DNA of 64,000 nt, taken from Symsagittifera roscoffensis. Taxonomy: Eukaryota; Xenacoelomorpha; Acoela; Convolutidae. The notes under the pieces were generated by a model. That model was not told where the DNA came from. It worked only from the letters and a program-made list of their open reading frames with translations, and searched no databases. The stretch is from NCBI RefSeq assembly GCF_963678635.1, contig NC_087062.1, forward strand, positions 83,972,012 through 84,036,011. The letters run 5' to 3'. How positions within the stretch are numbered: position 1 is the first letter of the stretch; each line of letters starts with the position of its first letter. Shown one piece after another: positions 10,164 to 23,233 of this stretch. Position numbers and translations under genes: made by a program.

Positions 10164-12474
10164 AAACGGACCAAGTGATCAGTTTCATATCTAGACAACT
10201 GCTTTGTCGGATGCCAAAAAACTAAAAATTTACTAAGATAGTTAACCACAAAACAAAGTAAAATTCGCCTTGAATTCGGACAATTTTTATTCAGGCAAAT
10301 AAAATATTTTAAATTGTTCCCAAAACTAAGCTTACAAAAAATTCAAAAAATCAAAAATATTTTCTTTGTGTAATAGCTTTGCTTGTATGAAATTAGTTAG
10401 CAATAAAAGAGCGACTTTTTTGGTTTCTCGTTTAGAAGTATGGCCCCGTTCAAAACCTCGCTTGGAATTATGGTCCAGTAAAACTAGCAATGGTCCCCTG
10501 CAAAAGTCAGACAAAAATTTTTAAAATTTGTCATCAAGTTTTTCTGGTGATTTTTTTGTAAGTCTATTTCAGAGAAAACTTAATTACAAACCTAACGATG
10601 AAAATTTTACGGAGGGATCATTTTTCTTAACAAATACCCTACTTTAGTACGCAATATCAAGTTTTCTGAGGAAGTGTTTAAGCCGTGTGCTTGTCGCTCA
10701 AAGTTTTGTCAAAAATCATATCTTAATAGAGTTTCGGGATAGCTCAAATTCATTCGATCCCAAAAAAAGATCGATCAATTTTTTAAATTGTTTGAAAACA
10801 ACCCCCCTTCGTCATTGTCATTTTGTTTTTGTATTTTGAAGGTCTGTAATTTATTTGATGGTGGGAACTATAAAAGGAGAAAACTTTTTCATAATATATG
10901 ATACAAAAATCTCTTTTTTTTCAACGATCCATTTTCGGTTTTGAGTGCATCGGAAATTTTTGGCTACAAAGAAGCAAACACGATTTTGCCTATCAAAAGA
11001 AAATTCTAATCTTCGAAGCAAATTCTTTCGTTTACTCGGAAATGAATTTTGCAGGCTATATAGGTAATCAGTTCCGTTGTGGCTCCCAATTTACCCCTAA
11101 ATCAATTTAGAGAGGGACACTTCATTTAACTGAAAGTATTCTTTTTCAGCCAATCAACCTTCAGCAATTTCTTGGATGGCTTAATGCATAAAATTGACGT
11201 TTAAATCTTGGTGAAAACTGTTTTCAAAATTCCGAAATTGTTGAAGTATACAGCATGGTGATGTAAATTGATTTCAATCAGCATTTTCTCATTTTCAGAT
11301 TAGACAAAAAATAAGTTTTCACCAGATATTTATGGTTACCAATTAGTTTATGATATGCATTTGATGATAAAATTGGTCTTTTTGTTTTTTCCGCCCACAT
11401 TTCTTAATATTGTAATTTTGTAAATTTCAATGTATAAATGCAGTGAACAAAACATTGATTGCACTGATGGGCAAGGTTCAAACAAATGCGATCATTTTTT
11501 CCATTAACTGATTTCTAAGAAGGCCAATACTTGAGCAGATTAGAAGGTGTCTTTTTTATTGGAGTTTTTTCTTTTTGTTGAGCTTGATTCAAAATCTGCA
11601 GCCTATTTGAAATTATTTTCAATAGTTTGCTAAGCCTTCTAATTTTTTGACTAATTCGTCTTATTTATAATTAGACTTAAAATTTTGAGAAAAAAAACAT
11701 TTTGAGATGGTGCAGAAATTTGACTGATTGATTCTAGCCAATCAAATTGAAGCAAAATAAATTCAGCTCAAGATGTTGAAATTATGATTTTTGGGCGGAA
11801 TAAGTAGTTACGCCCAAAAAGCGTTCCCGATTGAGTTCCTAGTACAAAAAATTGATTTTATCTTAAATAGCTTGGATTTAATCGCGAAAATTTGAATTTC
11901 AGACAACAATATTTGATCGCTCCACGAATTTGTTTCCTGTTGGTCCAAAAAAGCAAGCAATTTTGGACCAAATGAACAATCCTCTCCCAAACGGGATTAG
12001 ATGGGATAAAAATCACTTAGCTTCTGGAGAAAACTGCTTCTTATTCAGTCAAATCAAATTTCGCAAAGTAAAAGAAATACCATTTGTTTTTTTTTATTTG
12101 AGGGGAGGGGGGGTGTTTCGATGAGCTTGAAACGTTCAGATGTATTCAGATGTAATAATTAACCGATGCAAAAAAAATCTACACTGAGAGAAAAAACTCC
12201 ACTTAAAAAAGTAAAATATGTTCTATGTTAGGCCAAAAAAGGGGGAGAAACAGTTTGACATTAAACTGCAAAAACTTCATTTTTCTATGGATAGCTTAAT
12301 TAAGGACTTAAGTTAAATCCCGATTACATTAGTTAAGTCCTAATCCTTAAATTATTTTTAAATTTTTATTTTTTATATAATCACTTTTTGGTCTTTAGGG
12401 TAAATCAATTTGATTCATAAGAAAAGTTTTTTCTTCAAATTAGAGGTATTATTAGTAGTAAATCGAAAACAGTA
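10164..12474. other. AT-rich intergenic sequence
   Basis: I see no gene, RNA or clear element here; short frames lack family features. Confidence 0.5.
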
Positions 12475-12972
12475 AACAAGACTGCTCGTATCAGGGCGAT
12501 GCCCTGAATGTTCTGTCTGCCTTTAAGGTTTATGGAGCAGTAATAAGATAAATATCTAAAATTTGAGATTTTTTCTTTGAAAATTATTCCTCCACACGCC
12601 ATATAAACTATAAAAGAATAGATTTCGCTCCTTGTAACAAATCAATTATTGGAAATAAGCGTCTTTGAACCAATTTGGAACGATTTCTTAGACGGATTAA
12701 ATCTAGGCTTAAGCGTTAATAGCGCGAAGTATATCGCGCGTTAATTTTCCCAAATTGGCCAAAATGGCAATCTTTAAACCCCCCATAACTTTACGAAAAA
12801 AGATCACAGGTAAAAAATCTTTTCAAATTTAAGTTCAGGACAACAATAAATTTTGAATGATATAAAAAATTCCGTCAAAAATGGCTAGTTAAAAAGTCGA
12901 AACTTGTCTGAAGAAAAAAAAACCCACCCGAGCACAAATATTCCGTTACTTTCGAATCGAAAGTCAGAACAA
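12475..12972 (+). mobile_element. Hairpin-ended AACAA family copy
   Basis: AACAAGACTGCTCGTATCAG opens it and AAGTCAGAACAA closes it. The internal palindrome TTAATAGCGCGAAGTATA and the GATCACAGGT segment are present. Confidence 0.9.
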
Positions 12973-14549
12973 AAAACTATAAGGATAAATTTAACAATTA
13001 CTCCCCTTTCAAGAAAGGGGGCAATTGTTTAGCAGGTTAAGTTAGTCCAATTTTCGACCAAACAGAATGCAAATAAGTTCGATTTTTACACAGACAACTC
13101 TAGTGGTAATTTACTGCTTTTATTTATAGAGGTGGCAATTCTTTAATAGATACCATAGGGAGGGCAATTATTAAGTAGATCCAACTATTAGCTGAAAACA
13201 AAGATTCTAGTTCTTGCGTACAATATAACTCTATGGTGCGTGTTAGGGTACGATTGGGAGCAAATGCCTGTAATCGTTTTTGAACATTCCCCCAGTTTAC
13301 GACTGGAATGAAAGGACTGAATTTTAGGGTAGGAACAATTTTCTATGGTACATCAGACACTGCCTAAAACTGTACGGTCAATTACCTAACTGTGGATAAA
13401 AAATGGCCATGAAAACGGCAAAAATTAGAGATTACTGACTGTTAAATTTGGTTCCAGTTTGAATACATCGGATAGTTAAATTTTAACACGTGCTTTTTAT
13501 TCCAAAAATAAATTGGAACCTTTTAAAAGTAATGGCTCTTTTTCTTCTCCCCCCACCTATAATATTTTCAAGCAAAATGTTAGTTAAAGTTGTCAAATTG
13601 TTATTGACATACAGACTAACTAAACCATGGTAAGCGTATTTGGGCGAAACATTAACCTTAAAAGCTAGCCGTTACACCAAAAAAATGATGCTCATGCGAC
13701 TTAGGGATAAAAAAGCTCAAATAATTCAGGCAGTAAGATTGCTTCAGCTTAGCTTGGCTGCGCTATGCCAACAGTTTGAAAATTATTGTTCCGAATTTCG
13801 GCTCTTGGCTTTTTTCCAGTTCCCCTTTTCAAAATACCGATTTTTGTTTTACGTATTATTGCGGCTAAATGCGTCATGTTAAGCTGTGAAGTATGAAGAA
13901 CAAATTTGTTCACAGTTGTCGATTTGGGCTCTTTTTCCTCCCCCCCCCCCCCCCCCCCCCACCTTACATACGCGTCAATTTTATGGTGTAACGAGGGGTT
14001 TTAGAAGGTTAATTATGAAGACCAAAATGTTTGTCAAGGCCTAGGTAGTTCGCATGCCAATTTTTGTAACATTCGGATAAAGTGAACAAAACTTCCATAG
14101 TAAAATTTTGCAGAGGGGGGGGAAGAAAAGGAAAAAGAGCCCCGATTTGTTCACCACGCCAAGTTTCATTGCATTATGATAACGTTAAATAAGTTTTTGA
14201 GAACTGAACTTGAAGAGGGCATCAAATTCAAGAAGAAAGTAACAGAGTATTTATACCTGGAATGGTTTTCTTAATTCCAAGTCACATTTCGATTTTTAAA
14301 TTACAAAATATTTTATATTGTCTACTGATATTGTTGTCTTGAGCTCAGTTTTTTCTTCGTTTTTTTGATCATTTTTTGCATAGTTACCGGTGTTTAAAAA
14401 ATGACAGTTATGCCAATTGAGATTCACTGAAGAGTGATATGCTGCAGTCATATAACACGCATTAGCGGTCAGATGAATCATTTGGATCTTCAACAGTTCC
14501 GAATTACAACAGTGTAGAATCTGAAAATGTGTTCAACTGTTCAACAGTG
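12973..14549. other. Intergenic sequence with a strong hairpin and a C run
   Basis: A perfect-looking hairpin lies at 12994-13026 (CCCCTTTC-AA-GAAAGGGG core, CAATT/AATTG outer), followed by repeated GGCAATT segments to about 13170. A 21-C run occupies 13940-13960, and an AGGGGGGGGAAGAAAAGGAA stretch lies near 14115. No gene is seen. Confidence 0.6.
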
Positions 14550-15007
14550 CCAAAAGTGGGGGTTGAGAAATTAGACGATAAGCAAATTAGACGGAGGCAC
14601 TGAAAAGGAAATTAGAGGTTTTTGCAAAAGCAATTGTGAGAAAATAGACGAAAATAAGAGAGATTAAAATTGTTTGCCGACAAATTGCGTTAGAAAAACA
14701 ACATTTTTTGTAGACAACAGTTAAATTTCGGTGGCCAAAAATTTTACCACGTTAATTATGCATAATTTATTCAATTCAAAACTCTGCTATAATTTTTGAA
14801 TTTGACATTTTTTTATTCATTTAATTGATTGTTTGATATGTATTCTCATTTAATGTTCTTTTTGTATTTGTGAAACTTGACTGTTAAGAAAAAATGTTGT
14901 TGGCTTTTTGCTTTTCATAGCAGTGACGTCTAAAATGCCATGTAAAAACATTCCGTCTTATTTCGTTTTTGTAGCATCCGTGTTTATCGTCTAATTTCCT
15001 AGGCCCC
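14550..15007. mobile_element. Element with AAATTAGACGATAA inverted ends
   Basis: The left end GGGGGTTGAGAAATTAGACG and the right end TCGTCTAATTTCCTAGGCCCC are inverted. A second inner pair, AAATTAGACGG against CCGTCTTATTTCG, also occurs. Flanking GCCAAAAG and GCCAAAAA suggest an 8-bp TSD with one mismatch, which would fit hAT. Confidence 0.6.
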
Positions 15008-15938
15008 GCCAAAAATTGATGATTTTTGAAAATCTGAATTTTGTTTCGTGATTTAACAGTAATTTAATGTAAATAATGTTTTGTTTTGGAGCAAACCGAG
15101 ATAAAATTTTGACAATTTTGCCGAGTTAATTGTTTGTCCAGAAAAACTTTAACACCTCGCTTGGGGAATTTTGTTTTGATTTAACAGGCGGCATGAAATA
15201 ATTCGGTCATTAGTGTCAATTTTCCGTCAATTTTGAACACAATTAGTAATTGTGTTTACTTATCAGTGATTTGTGCTGAGTAAAACCGTATTAATAATAA
15301 TTTTTGTTACCGTTGACAAGATTTTAATTTTCGAAACTGTTGTACTGCCTCCGTTTTATTACTGTTTTTATTGCACTTTTTATTGGTTAAACAACTTTTT
15401 AATTATGTTTGTTGAGACGGAACTCAAGAGGAGAACGGTTCACTCAAAGCACGTCAAAATCTATTTATTTTTTTAAAAGTAATTTGGCATCTGTAATTGC
15501 ACTTCAGCGAATTCACTCATACGGGGCTGTTAAATTAGTTCAATTTTGATTGTCATGATTGTGCAAAAATAATGAAATACATTAAAAATCCAACATCAAA
15601 AATTAAATCCCGTAAAACGTTTCCAACAAGAATTGCTTTGACCAATAACGACCAAGCGATTTCTCCGGTGATCGCAAAAACTGAAGATTTCCTTTGACAT
15701 TTAGTATCGTTTAATTACCGCTTTGTCAATAATCTTATGAAAAAAAAGGTCAAAATAGTAAGCAAAATTATATTGTCTCTCTTATTTTGTTTCAAGATAA
15801 CTCCCAAACAACCTGGCTTTCACGAAAAAGAAAACTAGAACAAAAATCAAGCAATCACTATCTATCTTTATATTTTTTGGTCTTTCGATAATCACTGGTC
15901 ATTATTGGAATTTTTAGACAATTTTTTTAAACTTAAGC
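15008..15938. other. AT-rich intergenic sequence
   Basis: No gene or clear repeat is seen before the assembly gap. Confidence 0.5.
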
Positions 15939-16138
15939 NNNNNNNNNNNNNNNNNNNNNNNNNNNNNNNNNNNNNNNNNNNNNNNNNNNNNNNNNNNNNN
16001 NNNNNNNNNNNNNNNNNNNNNNNNNNNNNNNNNNNNNNNNNNNNNNNNNNNNNNNNNNNNNNNNNNNNNNNNNNNNNNNNNNNNNNNNNNNNNNNNNNNN
16101 NNNNNNNNNNNNNNNNNNNNNNNNNNNNNNNNNNNNNN
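15939..16138. other. Assembly gap of 200 N
   Basis: Exactly 200 N, probably a placeholder size. Open frames spanning it are artefacts. Confidence 0.99.
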
Positions 16139-16319
16139 TGGACAGCCAAGCGTGCCCTTCTTTCTGCGGTAAAATCAGCCAAATCGAACTGCTAGGATTG
16201 GTTGCGGCCAATGGACTTATTAAGTTTTGATTTTTTCAAAATTCAATTTTGAGTTTCAATTTACTTTTGGGTTAGAAAAAAAAGAAAAATCAAAAGGAAT
16301 GTTGGAGGCTTTTTTTGAA

Positions 16320-16916
16320 ACCCTATCCCCAAGTTATTTTAAGTACAAAGTGATATAATCGTTAATAGCAAGAAATATATCTCGGGTTTGTTGTCCCAGA
16401 TGGATTAAGCGTTAATAGCAAGAAATATATTTCGGGTTTATTGTCCCAAACTGGCCCAAATGGCATTTTTTAATCCTCCATAGTTTTACGAAAAATAATT
16501 ACAAGTAAAACATTTTTATATGAATTCAGGACAACATATCAATACATTATGAAAAATATTTCAGAAATTCTATTGAAAGTTTCTAGTTAAAGTCGAAAAA
16601 AAAAATCCTTATGAGTAGTAATTGCCTTAAAAACTTGGATGGATTCTATATAAAAAGAAACAAAAAAAATAAAAACCGTTTTAAAACTTTTTGAGATTTT
16701 TTAAAATTATCTAATCCCGATTAAGTCTCCGCTGACGCATGAAAAGCGCGAAACATTTGCGTGTTAATTGTCCCAAATTGGTCAAATTGGCAATTTTTAA
16801 ACACACATAGACATAATTTTTTTGCAGAAAAAGATCACAGGTATATATTTTTATGTCTGGAGAAAAAACCACCCCGAGCACAAATGTTCCGTCTTTCACT
16901 TCAAAAGTCGGAACAA
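16320..16916 (+). mobile_element. Hairpin-ended AACAA family, rearranged composite
   Basis: Two partial copies lie in series. In the first, the CGTTAATAGCAAGAAATATAT segment is itself duplicated (about 16350 and 16410). The second ends normally at AAAAGTCGGAACAA. Confidence 0.7.
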
Positions 16917-18231
16917 AAGCGACTGAAAATACCTCGGCTTTGAATGATGTGCGTTGCTGCCACTTCTTAAGTTTTTTTTGTTAACTTAATGTGATCTAGT
17001 TTTACAATGTTTTAGGCGATTGTAGTTGAAACAGAGAAATCGATTTAGAATTTTATGAGGATACCTAATGATCTGTCAAAATTTTGCACTGATAATTAAT
17101 GTAAGAAAAGCTATAAATTCTTCTAACAGTATTATGGTTAATAGCTACCTTTGTTGGCGAGGTAACGATTTATATATGGCACAAGTTGAAGCTGAATATA
17201 AAAAATTGAATCGTGAGAAATCCATTTTATGCAAAAATTTTGGCCAGCAAAAGCTTCTCAAAATTGATAAGAAAACAACTCAAAATACAGATTGAGGAAA
17301 AAAATGTGAAAAATTAGGCTGCCCAAAGAGCAAAAACATTTTTCTCGAATTTTTGAAAAGGGGACAGATTATTTGTGCTCGGTGTGATTTTTTCCAGAAC
17401 AATTTCGATTGTTAACTAGCCATTTTTGACCGAACTTCCTAAATCATCTGAATCAAGCTCGAATTTAAAATGATGTTTGAGTTGTAATTTATTTTAGTAA
17501 ACTTATGGAGGTTTGAATAAAAACAATTTTTGTACTTTTCCAGTTCTGGCAAAAAATTCTCTCGTTGACTTCCAACGGTAGTCATCCAGCAGTTTTTTTT
17601 TAAATTGTTCTTTAATGACTGAAAGGAACATAGTCAAATCTCTTGCAATTAAAACATGTGAACAAAATTTTAGAGCATTTTAAATTCATTCAATACAAAA
17701 GTTCTAATCTGAAGCTTCATTTTTTGACAACACTCTTTTTCAAAAATAATCTATTTTTAAGATCAGTTTCAAGCGATTCATCTCAGCTGCATTCAGTGAA
17801 AGTTTTAATAATTGGATGTTACCAGTTTATCAGGGTCTAAAAATAGGCTTCACTATCTGTAATAAGTCTTACTCGCGGAAAGCAATTGTAAGAACAGCTG
17901 GTTTTAGGAAAAAATTCGGGTTATTCAGCTCAATTGTCTCGCTTAGGATAACTCGCATCGCATGAACAATGTTTGTCACTCCTTTTATTCGAGAATGTAC
18001 TTTCTCCTATGGAATATTTCTCCGCATATTGTGAGAACTAACCTTTTCAGAATCGGATAAACAAGTGAGTGATTGGATTCAACTAATGAGTTTCCATAGA
18101 AAATAGCTGAGATCATTTTCTCACGTTCACGATAAAAACTTGAAGTTCTAAGCTAATTTTATTCAAATGAGGCAATTTAGAGTGTGCAAACCGGATTTAG
18201 TTTTACTTTTGTCCATTAGAGTAGAAACCAA
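16917..18231. other. Intergenic sequence with one repeat fragment
   Basis: A minus-strand fragment of the AACAA family is recognisable at about 17350-17530 (TTTGTGCTCGGTGTG, TTAACTAGCCATTTTTGACC). Nothing else is identified. Confidence 0.5.
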
Positions 18232-18772
18232 AACAAGACTGCTTGTATCAGGGCGAAGCCCTGAATGTTCCGACTGCCTTTTAAGGTCTCTGGAGCAGTA
18301 ATAACAAAAATAACATTAACAAATTAAATGTACAAAAAATGAAAAAAAAATTTTTTTCAAAAATTTGAGATTTTTCGATGAAAATCATCACCCCACACGC
18401 CTTATAAACTACAAAAGAATAAATTTCGCTCCTTTTAACAAATTCAATTATGGCAAAAAAGCTTCTTTAAACCAATTTGGAACGATTTCTAAGACGGATT
18501 GAATCTCCGCTCACGCGTTAATAGCGCGAAATTTCTTGCGCGTTAATTGTCCCAAAATGGCCAAAATGGCAATCTTTAAACCCCCATAACTATACAAAAA
18601 AAGAGCACAGGTGAAATATCTTTTGAAATTCGAGCTTATGAAACAATACCTTTTCAATGATTTAAAAAATTCAGTCAAAAATGGCTAGTTTAAAAGTCGA
18701 ATTTTTTCTGAAGAAAAAAAAACCCACCCGAGCACAAATATTCCCTTACTTTCGCTATGAACGTCGGAACAA
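18232..18772 (+). mobile_element. Hairpin-ended AACAA family, full-length copy (541 bp)
   Basis: All landmarks are in order: AACAAGACTGCTTGTATCAG, GGGCGAAGCCC hairpin, CACACGCC, the ACGCGTTAATAGCGCGAAAT palindrome, GAGCACAGGTGAAATATC and GTCGGAACAA. Confidence 0.92.
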
Positions 18773-21739
18773 TAAGAATCTAAATGTATTTATTAGTCTA
18801 ACTTAGAAGAATATCTGAAAAGAAGTTACCTGCTTTCCAATTTAATTTGTATAAAAATGATTTTTTTTTTGCAAAAACTAATCACATAATTATTCACGCA
18901 TTTTCGTTTCTATTGTTTTTGCTTCCAATTTGTTGCTGGAGTTTTTAAGTGCGTTTGATTGCTGTAGCAAATTCTGCCCCAATTTGCCCATAAAACCAAT
19001 ATTCTACACAATTTGCTACGTATTCTCACTCAAATTGCATTGCAATTATTGATTTAAATTTTTAAACACAATAGATACATTTATAATGACTTGCCACTAG
19101 CATATATGCCTGTGGTAAATCCTTACATATATATTTATGGTGTTTAGAGCTTGAAAATCATTAATTGCAATTCCACAAGTATAAAATAGACTTACCACTA
19201 TCGAGTCATTTTGTCCGAAATTTTGCACTCCCGAATAACCTGCCAAGCTTAATGTGATCTAATGTAAGCTATTCCGTAATTCTGAAAGCTTCTATTTTAA
19301 ACTTGGTGCAATAAACGCTAAAAAAAGGAGAAATAGTGAGAAAAATGTCCACTTTTGTCCCTCCTATTATTTAGAGGCGCTGCGTGTGATTTCTACTGTT
19401 GCCATCATTTCCAAAATTTCCTTTTTTCACCCGAAAAGTTAATTTCCTGAGCTATGGAGTGATTGATTTATCAGATCGACGCCAATCTAAGTCGCTGAGA
19501 TGTCACTGATAAGAAAAAAATGAGAAATTTGTAAAGAAAAGATAGATTGTAGATGTTCTTTAACTTGATCATACAAAAGCAGATGAGCTTAACTGAAACA
19601 ATCGATTGTGTTTTGTTACAAAATTCAAATTAACTCATACAGTTCCATGTTTGAATATAATTAGCAAAAATGAAGTGCAGTATTAATCCGCACGTCAAAA
19701 TGTCGGTTTGAAAAGGTGTTTGTTTTGAAAAGCACTCTAGGTAGGCAATTACTGGTTTTTCCTTTTTTTCCTGATTTAAATAATGCCTTTTTAAAAACAC
19801 CGTTTGCTTGCTGTGGACAACAAATATCATGGTCTCAAACATAATATTAATGAGAAATTTTTTGCATCCCAGGGACAAGGATATAAGATTTTCATAAAAC
19901 TTTCGAAAATTTGAACTACTTTTTCGGGGTCGATCAAATTGATTTTTTCAACTCCGAGAAACACCATGAAGAATCTAATTTGCCATAACAAATTCTACGC
20001 CACAGTCAGAAAAGTGCCAAAATTTCAGTTTTAGGGCAACTTTTAACCAAAAAATGCGTTTTTTTGGGCCATTCTCCCCTCAAAAATAGTATTCGCATAT
20101 ATTGGTGCCAAATGCGTCTTGAGAAAATTCTTAGGGTAATAAGTCAGAAACGGCTTAGATCGTAGCAAATTAGGATACATTTTGGGTGGTCAGGTGGGCG
20201 AAAACAAACGACCGCCCGATTTTTTTTCAATACGCGGCGTAAAAAGACCAAATGCTTAAAAGACGACTAAAAACAACTAACGCCAGATATAAACGACCAA
20301 AAATTAGAAACCAAAAAATTAGCAAAAAAAGTTGAGCCATTGCCCAGAGATGAACGTTTAAATATGATGAGCTGTTCAGAGGAGTCTTCAGCTCAAGTCA
20401 ATCACTCAGACAATAAAAAATTTGGTTGAAATTATGATGTTAAAATGAAAATAAAAAGATTGATATAAGTAATAACATCGAAGACAATCATGATATCAGG
20501 GATTAAGCTGGGATTGGCATCTCGGGCAATACAGGGAAAGAATGATTGCCAAAAAAGTAATCCAATACAATTTTTTTCAAAAACCGTATGGGTTTTTGGA
20601 GTTTCAAAAAAATGTTAAATAAAAAATAAACTTAGAGAAATAAGAGAGTATTAAAGAATAAAGCTTCTAAGAAAGCGAAACCGCAAATGTTTTGATTCTT
20701 TAAAGTGTCTTAATGAAAAACTTAATAAGGTTGTTTGAAAACCTTTCCACACCCTAAGTAGGGTACAAAATGATATTTAGACTTCTATCACTCAAAGTAA
20801 AATACAAAGTGACATCTAGATAACCATTATGATTATTTTTTAATAATTAATAATTAGCAAGCACCAAATTTAATTGGTATGATATCTGAGCCAACATTTT
20901 TCGCTAAACTTGTTATGCGATGATAAAAAGTCGAGATAATTTATCAAAAATTGACAGTTTACGAACGCCTCAATTATTTTAAAACAAAATCATATGTTAA
21001 CTACTTTTATAATATTATTTTTGAGAGTCATGAATGTAGTGAAAACTCTCATATAGAACATATTGGTCTTTTGTGTTTTTTTTTCAGTAGTCTTAAACTT
21101 TATTCAATTAAATTTGATTTTTCGTTGTCTGAGTTTGAACTTCTTTTCAAGTTCACTTCATTTCCTTTGTTAAAAAGGTGGCAATGTCACAATCACACAG
21201 CAGAAGTGTATAGATCACAAAAAATGTGAACAACTTCTGGTTTCAAAAAAAAGTTAATTGTCGAATTTTGTCAGTGAAATGAAAAATTCACCTAAAATTC
21301 CATTTTAAAAAATTGGATTAACTTTATGAAAAACGTCTATCATAAATTGTTTTTGATTTTTAAAGAACTTTAAGGCCTTGTTTTTTTTTCTATCAAAAAG
21401 GTTATCAAACTCTTTCAAAAACAAGCGAGTGTTTTTTCGATTATCTTAGGTCCATGACTATTTTCTAGCAGTCTGACTTTGTTTTCAATGTTTCAACTCA
21501 GGGCATCAATGTTTCTCAGTTGGTTTATTTCATCAAAAACGGTTAGATCAGATCTCTAAAATAGTCTCAAGTTAAACTGCCCGAGCCTAAACATTCTATC
21601 GTTTTCCCTATGTTTTTAGCTTTTTACTTCCAATATATACTTCCTGTAAGATAATTAGCTTTTTTACTTCCAATGATAACAATTTTACTTCAGATAGCAT
21701 TTATAGTTCAAACTAAAACGTAAAAATGCGCTGGAAACT
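18773..21739. other. Intergenic sequence
   Basis: A degenerate interior fragment of the hAT-type MITE lies at about 19885-20170 (GGTCGATCAAATTGATTTT, TCTCCCCTCAAAAATAGTA). No gene is seen in the rest. Confidence 0.5.
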
Positions 21740-22185
21740 TTGGTAACATCCCAAATGGCATAATTTCCGAATGGTATTGAATTTAAACTTTTCCCAAATG
21801 GCATAATTTTCAAGTTTTTATTGTAATTTAAACGTTTTCTATCAATTTCTAGTTCTAACGAACGAAAACATGTGAAAAAGATTTAGAAATAATTGATTCC
21901 AAACAAATGCTAAGCGACACTTTTGTATGAAAAATTGACCACTTGAAGCTCATCAGTAACAGCAAGCTTACTCTTTTCGCTTTTGATAATAAATTTTGCA
22001 ATTTTTTTCAAGATAAAACGTCAATCAACATTTGAATTGACAGTTTGACTAATTTTCCCACATGGTTCGCAAAAAAGTTGTTCTCGATTTTTTTAATGCA
22101 ACTTTTGCTTGAAGTTTCTGCCATTTGGGAATTTTTTTCATTTTTATGCCATTTGGGAGTTATGCCATTTGAGACGTTATCGAAA
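21740..22185. mobile_element. Element with repeated CCAAATGGCATAA ends
   Basis: CCCAAATGGCATAATTT occurs twice near the left end (about 21752 and 21795), and its complement, TGCCATTTGGGA or TGCCATTTGAGA, three times near the right end. The outer GGTAACATCCCAAATGG and GCCATTTGAGACGTTAT are inverted. No TSD was identified. Confidence 0.6.
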
Positions 22186-23233
22186 TTTTGAAGAACTGGT
22201 TCAATTTTAATTTAACATCGTTGAAAAACATTCAAAACAGAACAGACGATTTTCTACAAATACGCACAACGGATGATTTTCCCATATAAGCACAACAAAT
22301 ATGGGAAAATCTATCATATATTTTGTTCACACCATTTGAAAAGTTTAAGAAAAAACGAAAAAAAAAGTTCAATAGATGACAAAAAATAGAAAATAATCTT
22401 TAAAAGTTTCGTAAGAAAGACAGTTACATTTTTTTTAAGTGAGTTTACCAGAGCCAATTTTGTTCTATCTATGTCGCATTTGCTGCGTTGTCTTAAAATT
22501 AAAAAATGTGAAATTGAAGAAGTAATTATATGCACAAATGAGGTTACTTAAATTCGTCCGCAACTCAAAAATTTAGAAGACAATAAATCAGCACAATAAC
22601 AATAACCCGACAATAACAAATTTTGGCCGACATTTGTAATGCTTGAATCTGAAAAGTTTTCAGTGGAAAGTGCAAGGTGTTTTCTGTAAAGTCTTTGTAT
22701 TGCTTAGTTAGTTCACGTTCAGCATTTTAGAAAAAAATCAGCGTAGAAAAAAAGAAGGAAAAAGTTTACTGATGGAAACCAATCGTGTTCTAGATTATGA
22801 AATCAGGGTAATATCGATTTATATCATGAAAGTAGAATTAAACAAAATCCTGATTGTAATGATAACATCAAGCATTTTTTAAACAGCAACGATAAATCAT
22901 TAAAAAGAGTAGTCGTTGCTCAAGATTCAGCGGTCTGTCAAGATTGCAAAACAAACTATACGAAAAAAGTTTCAACACTTTTGAAAGTGTGTCTGAATTT
23001 TTTTAATTTCTTTTTTGGAGTAAGCTCTACAATTTCTTGCATGAAGTGCTGTAAGAATCTTCGCGGCTCAGTTTTTCGTTGCTAATACTACGTTTCTTAT
23101 AACTTAGCCAATGTTCAGATTGCGTTTTTTATTATCTTCAAATCACGTCTGAAACGTTTTACATTTGATGTCTCATTGGAGCCTTTTTATGGCTTATGAT
23201 ACGTGAATTCGATTGAATAAAAAAAGAAAACAA
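22186..23233. other. AT-rich intergenic sequence
   Basis: No gene or defined repeat is seen. Confidence 0.5.

Noticed and set aside
13640-13882. 80-codon plus-strand frame
   Set aside because: No start context, homology or composition difference from the flanks.
15892-16211. Frames across the N gap
   Set aside because: They consist mostly of unknown residues and are assembly artefacts.
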